DNA from: Gorillibacterium sp.
Lineage (GTDB): Bacteria > Bacillota > Bacilli > Paenibacillales > NBRC-103111
Direction of reading: 5' to 3'
NCBI GenBank assembly: GCA_014380705.1
Contig: JACMJI010000412.1
Location: 1 to 25,742, forward strand
DNA length: 25,742 bases
Below are positions 22,385 through 25,742 of the stretch, piece after piece. The notes beneath the pieces were generated by a model. The model was given only the letters and a program-made list of their open reading frames with translations, did not search any database and was not told the origin of the DNA. The position numbers and the translations under genes are program-made. Every line of letters starts with the position of its first letter. Positions within the stretch are counted from its first letter, which is position 1.

Positions 22385-23089
22385 TTAATTCCACTCAACC
22401 GTTTCTTCTAAATTCCAATCTTTTGTGTCCGCCCGCATATTCTCCCGAGTCTCCGCCCATTGGTCCCGACTTGCCCGAATCATGGCAGAATCCATAATTT
22501 TTTTGTCATTTATGACCCGAGAAAACCATTTGACTGCATCGTTGTAGCGACCTAGCCTGCGATTGAGTTCCCCCATAAGATACATCAACCGCGCATTATT
22601 AACATCTGCCCCTTCGAGTTCATAAACCTTTACATAGGAAGCGAGGGCATTATCCAAAAAGCGCATTTCCTGCTCCTTGTCTCCTTTTTCCCGATAAAGC
22701 CAAGCAATATGATGCAATAGTCCGGCAACGACGCGTTCCTTCTCGTTCTTGATCTGGGCACAAAGCAGTGCTAATTTATAGGTTGTCATTGCTTCTTCCC
22801 AGGTACGTTCTCCACTAAAATCGCGTTTATTCCAATTTTTAACAATCGTCAGTTCGAAACGAGTGCGTACAGCTGGAGATAGTACACTAGAGAAATTTTC
22901 TGATTTAGCATAGCCACAATGAGGGCAGATTGAAACAACATAATAATCTGGATTAGCATATTTGTAGCGCACAAAAAAATCCGTGTCGTTAAAAGTAGCC
23001 TTCTTTAAACTCGAACGGACACGGGAGGTTTCAAATTCCTTCTCACAATAGCTGCATGTTTCTTTCACACGATACAAAGGTTCTAACAA
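22385..23089 (-). CDS. DUF2225 protein with N-terminal zinc-binding cysteines
   Basis: A 234-residue cytoplasmic protein of the DUF2225 family. The N-terminal part has Cys pairs in TCSYCEKEF and ICPHCGYAKSENF, expected to bind zinc. The C-terminal half (about 90-225) is helical with TPR-like pairs (TYKLALLCAQIKNE, LMYLMGELNRRLGRY, DAVKWFSRVIND), a protein-interaction scaffold. The start is uncertain: the GTG at 23107 has no ribosome binding site, while the TTG at 23089 has GAGAGGAAG about 10 nt upstream and matches the family's usual N-terminus; I chose the latter. The function of the family is unknown. It is divergent from ylbJ. Confidence 0.8.
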   Translation of the reverse strand: MLEPLYRVKETCSYCEKEFETSRVRSSLKKATFNDTDFFVRYKYANPDYYVVSICPHCGYAKSENFSSVLSPAVRTRFELTIVKNWNKRDFSGERTWEEAMTTYKLALLCAQIKNEKERVVAGLLHHIAWLYREKGDKEQEMRFLDNALASYVKVYELEGADVNNARLMYLMGELNRRLGRYNDAVKWFSRVINDKKIMDSAMIRASRDQWAETRENMRADTKDWNLEETVEWN

Positions 23090-23209
23090 GACATGACTTC
23101 CTCTCACTTGTTGTTGAAATCGGTAAGGTTAGAAAGGTTACCCGATGTTATTTTCTTATTGTATCACAGAGACTGCATGCAATATATAATCGATAAATTC
23201 TACGCAAAC

Positions 23210-23238
23210 GAATGTGAAGTTCTCCTTACTCATACATA
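23210..23238 (+). promoter_or_regulatory. Candidate sigma-E promoter of ylbJ
   Basis: GAATGTG (23210-23216) near the sigma-E -35 form, 14-nt spacer, CATACATA (23231-23238) close to the -10 consensus CATACAnT. Spacing is right, and ylbJ is a sigma-E gene in B. subtilis. Confidence 0.55.
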
Positions 23239-23262
23239 TAAAGAGATAAGGAGGACAAACCT

Positions 23263-24510
23263 ATGAAACGAAACCTTCCAGCAGCACTTCTGGTCATAAC
23301 GGCTTCTTCGCTCTTTGTCCTATATTTGTTCCTTGCCTATCCCAGTGAAGGTTTAGCCGCGGCAATCAAGGGAACCGCCATTTGGTGGGATGTGCTTTTT
23401 CCGGCACTCTTTCCTTTTTTTCTTATTTCTGAGCTCATGCTGGGCTTTGGAATCGTCCATTTTTTTGGCACGTTGCTTGATCCTCTGATGCGTCCTTTAT
23501 TCCGCATACCCGGGATCGGGGGTTTTGTGATGGCGATGGGATTTGCCTCCGGTTATCCGGTAGGTGCCAGATTAACCTCTCGTTTATGGGATCAAGGGCT
23601 CATAAACCGTGAAGAAGGAGAGCGACTGGTCGCTTTTACCACATCTTCTGATCCGATCTTCCTGATCGGGGCGGTTTCGGTTGGCTTCTTTGGCGACATG
23701 AGCATCGCCCTAATCCTTGCGGCAGCCCATTATGGTTCAGCTATACTCCTTGGCCTGCTCATGCGGTTTCATGGTCCCAAGGAGGTCCCACAACCTAGCC
23801 TAAATTTAGAGAAGCCATTCCGTAAACAAAAAAGCAGTTTATTAACCCGTTCCTTTGAAGCGATGCACAAAGCGCGAGTTCTTGACAAACGTCCGCTTGG
23901 TGTTCTGCTGAAGCAGTCGATTGCCTCGTCCCTCCAACTGGTTCTCATTGTTGGAGGCTTAGTTGTTTTATTTTCGGTATTCTTAGAGGGACTAAAGCAA
24001 AGTGGTTTGCTGCTATTGTTAACCATTCCTGTTAAAGCTCTATTGGGTCTAGCAGGACTTCCGGCTTCGTTATGTGATGCACTCGTCGGCGGCCTCTTTG
24101 AGGTCACATTGGGGGCCAAGGCAGCAGGCCAGACGGCACAAACTGCTCTCCAGTTCAAGGTGGCAGCGGCAGCATTTATTCTTTCCTGGGGGGGGTTATC
24201 GGTTCATGCACAGGTCGTCAGCTTGCTTCATCAGACGAATCTGCGCTATTACCCCTTCTTTCTTGCCCGACTACTCCATGGGTTTATGGCAACGGCTTTG
24301 GTTTTTGTTTTATGGAAGCCTCTTGCGCTTGGCAGCCATCGGGAGGCACTTGTTTTTCAACCCTTTACCTCCCCTCTATCTGCATTAGATATGGAGCGGT
24401 ACGTTTCATTTCCTGCTTCACTCCTAACCTTGCTGTCGTTAACCGCATGCTTGCTTACAATTAAGCTTTTGCATTGGATTTTCAAACAATTGTATAATAG
24501 ATTGGACTGA
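23263..24510 (+). CDS. ylbJ: Sporulation integral membrane protein YlbJ
   Basis: A 415-residue polytopic membrane protein with about ten hydrophobic helices and two nucleoside-recognition (Gate-type) domains. Conserved stretches include WWDVLFPALFPFFLISEL, GFASGYPVGARLTSRLW, TSSDPIFLIGAVSVGFF and, in the second half, LSWGGLSVHAQV. YlbJ relatives are made in the mother cell under sigma-E and are needed for heat-resistant spores; the transported molecule is not established. The ATG has AAGGAGG at good spacing, and a sigma-E-like promoter lies 25 nt before it. The alpha-glucan phosphorylase gene follows 57 nt later with no terminator, so readthrough is possible. Confidence 0.93.
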   Translation: MKRNLPAALLVITASSLFVLYLFLAYPSEGLAAAIKGTAIWWDVLFPALFPFFLISELMLGFGIVHFFGTLLDPLMRPLFRIPGIGGFVMAMGFASGYPVGARLTSRLWDQGLINREEGERLVAFTTSSDPIFLIGAVSVGFFGDMSIALILAAAHYGSAILLGLLMRFHGPKEVPQPSLNLEKPFRKQKSSLLTRSFEAMHKARVLDKRPLGVLLKQSIASSLQLVLIVGGLVVLFSVFLEGLKQSGLLLLLTIPVKALLGLAGLPASLCDALVGGLFEVTLGAKAAGQTAQTALQFKVAAAAFILSWGGLSVHAQVVSLLHQTNLRYYPFFLARLLHGFMATALVFVLWKPLALGSHREALVFQPFTSPLSALDMERYVSFPASLLTLLSLTACLLTIKLLHWIFKQLYNRLD

Positions 24511-24567
24511 CAAAATTTGATGGCTCCCCTGACAAAGGGCCACTCCAAGAAAGAGGTGCTCGCTTAA

Positions 24568-25742
24568 ATGGCCTTGGAACATCGTATACCCGATCGTTTC
24601 TCACAGCTAGCCGACTTAACCTACAACCTGTGGTTCAGTTGGAATGAAGGAGCAGAGCGGCTATTCAAGCTCATTCATCCAGAAAAGTGGGAAGAACTGA
24701 CCCACAACCCCGTTCGGTTGCTACGGGAACTGCAGCCCGAGGATTGGGATCGTCTCTCGCAAAGTAAGGAATTTGCAGATTTGTACGATCAGGTAGTGAA
24801 ACAATGGACAAAGTATATGAATGACGCGGCTTGGTTTCAAGAGCATTACCCGGGAGAGGTTGCCGAACAGATTGCTTACTTTTCTGCAGAGTTTGGATTT
24901 CATGAGTCTCTTCCCATCTATTCTGGAGGTCTAGGCGTTCTTGCTGGAGACCATCTGAAATCAGCCAGCGATCTTGGCCTGCCTCTGCTTGGTGTTGGTC
25001 TTTTGTATCATAAAGGCTATTTCCGTCAAAAGCTTGATTCCGTCGGCAGCCAACAAGCAGAACGAGTGGAGCATAATTTCGCTGATCATCCCGTACTTCC
25101 TGTAAAGTTGAATGGGCAGGATGTTTTTATCGATGTGGAGGTTGGAAATGAGAAGGTCAAGCTCAAGATATGGGTTGCGCGCATCGGCCGTATCTCTCTT
25201 TACCTGCTCGACTCCGATCTCGCAGACAATTCACAGTATGCAAGAGAATTAACCTCTCAGCTTTATGGTGGAGGACAGGATATGCGTATAGCCCAAGAAA
25301 TTATTCTGGGTATCGGTGGCGTTAAAGCCCTTCGTGCACTTGGTGTTCATCCATCGGCTTATCATATCAATGAAGGCCATGCCGCTTTTCTCTCACTGGA
25401 ACGATTACGGGAATATATTCATGCCGGAATCCCTTATGACTCTGCACTTGAACTTGTGCGCTCCAGTACGATTTTCACTACACATACACCTGTACCTGCT
25501 GGTCATGATACATTTCCTATGGAGCTATTTAAAGCTAACCTCAATCCCCTCCTCTCCCAAATGAACTTTGAGCGCGATCGAATTGTTTCCCTTGGCTATG
25601 ACCCGGCTAAGAACCAATTTAATATGACCTTTCTTGCACTCAATTGTTCTGCCATGCGTGGAGGAGTCAGTAAACTGCATGGTCATGTATCACGGATGAT
25701 GTTTCAACGCTTCCACGGCTGCCTAGAGGTGGCTGATGTGCC
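24568..25742 (+). CDS. glgP: Alpha-glucan (glycogen/maltodextrin) phosphorylase, 5' part (cut by window edge)
   Basis: The first 391 residues of a GT35 phosphorylase that releases glucose 1-phosphate from alpha-1,4-glucans. The N-terminal DUF3417 segment (about 8-110: LADLTYNLWFSWNEGAERLF) marks the short archaeal/Thermotoga-like AgpA group rather than the mammalian-type enzyme. Then come AYFSAEFGFHESLPIYSGG, LGVLAGDHLKSASDLGLPLL, HINEGHAAF and TTHTPVPAGHDTF, all conserved in the catalytic core. The PLP-binding lysine lies beyond the right edge. The ATG at 24568 has AGAGGTG about 10 nt upstream. The frame is open to the end. It follows ylbJ on the same strand. Confidence 0.93.
   Translation, partial: MALEHRIPDRFSQLADLTYNLWFSWNEGAERLFKLIHPEKWEELTHNPVRLLRELQPEDWDRLSQSKEFADLYDQVVKQWTKYMNDAAWFQEHYPGEVAEQIAYFSAEFGFHESLPIYSGGLGVLAGDHLKSASDLGLPLLGVGLLYHKGYFRQKLDSVGSQQAERVEHNFADHPVLPVKLNGQDVFIDVEVGNEKVKLKIWVARIGRISLYLLDSDLADNSQYARELTSQLYGGGQDMRIAQEIILGIGGVKALRALGVHPSAYHINEGHAAFLSLERLREYIHAGIPYDSALELVRSSTIFTTHTPVPAGHDTFPMELFKANLNPLLSQMNFERDRIVSLGYDPAKNQFNMTFLALNCSAMRGGVSKLHGHVSRMMFQRFHGCLEVADV

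Noticed and set aside
1..25742. Mobile elements, CRISPR arrays, phage genes, tRNA or rRNA genes
   Set aside because: No transposase-like protein, terminal repeats, spaced direct repeats or cloverleaf-type sequences were seen by eye.

Overview
The window looks like a chromosomal segment of an endospore-forming Bacillota, most likely a Paenibacillaceae member. This rests on the gene content: a CwlJ-GerQ germination pair, an alpha/beta-type small acid-soluble spore protein (SASP), YlbJ, a YjcZ-type spore microprotein and a T-box-controlled trpS. Strong GGAGG-type ribosome binding sites, frequent GTG/TTG starts and intrinsic terminators with T-runs agree. I saw no prophage, insertion sequence, CRISPR array, rRNA or tRNA. 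The content is mostly core housekeeping and sporulation, with a few orphan genes.

Layout. 1-2110 (minus): the start of a Cof-type HAD phosphatase, cut by the left edge, then glutamine-dependent asparagine synthetase. 2312-3160 (plus): a TIM-barrel sugar isomerase/epimerase-like enzyme, facing a minus-strand wall operon across a bidirectional terminator. That operon (7355 to 3341) encodes a CvpA-like/transglutaminase membrane protein, a HAD hydrolase and a class B PBP2 transpeptidase. Upstream of it lies a one-gene unit for a 141-residue membrane-anchored protein, ended by two hairpins. 8152-9640: an MFS transporter and the 29-residue YjcZ-type protein.

9648-13311: heme O synthase (minus), divergent from cwlJ-gerQ, then a YdjM/YfhP-type membrane protein and a small two-helix membrane protein. 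13315-16211 (minus): trpS with its tryptophan T-box leader, and upstream of it a secreted S41 peptidase whose promoter carries an inverted repeat. 16285-17127: an SASP gene with a clear sigma-G promoter and an orphan 117-residue protein. 17369-20566: a chemoreceptor lacking an external sensor domain (plus) and an M3 oligoendopeptidase (minus).

20715-22381 (plus): a translationally coupled pair of tiny genes (YycC-like plus a Cys-rich protein) and a membrane diguanylate cyclase. 22385-23089 (minus): a DUF2225 zinc protein. 23263 to the right edge (plus): ylbJ and the 5' part of an alpha-glucan phosphorylase gene.

Several genes share the spore programme: SASP protects DNA, CwlJ and GerQ act in cortex lysis at germination, and YlbJ is a sporulation membrane protein. 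PBP2 and the transglutaminase-like protein point to the envelope. The points most worth a second look are a duplicated T-box-like motif inside the trpS leader, the inverted repeat over the S41 peptidase promoter, the transglutaminase-HAD-PBP2 operon, a GerQ without N-terminal lysines, and the coupled YycC/Cys-rich pair. No clearly new system stands out.
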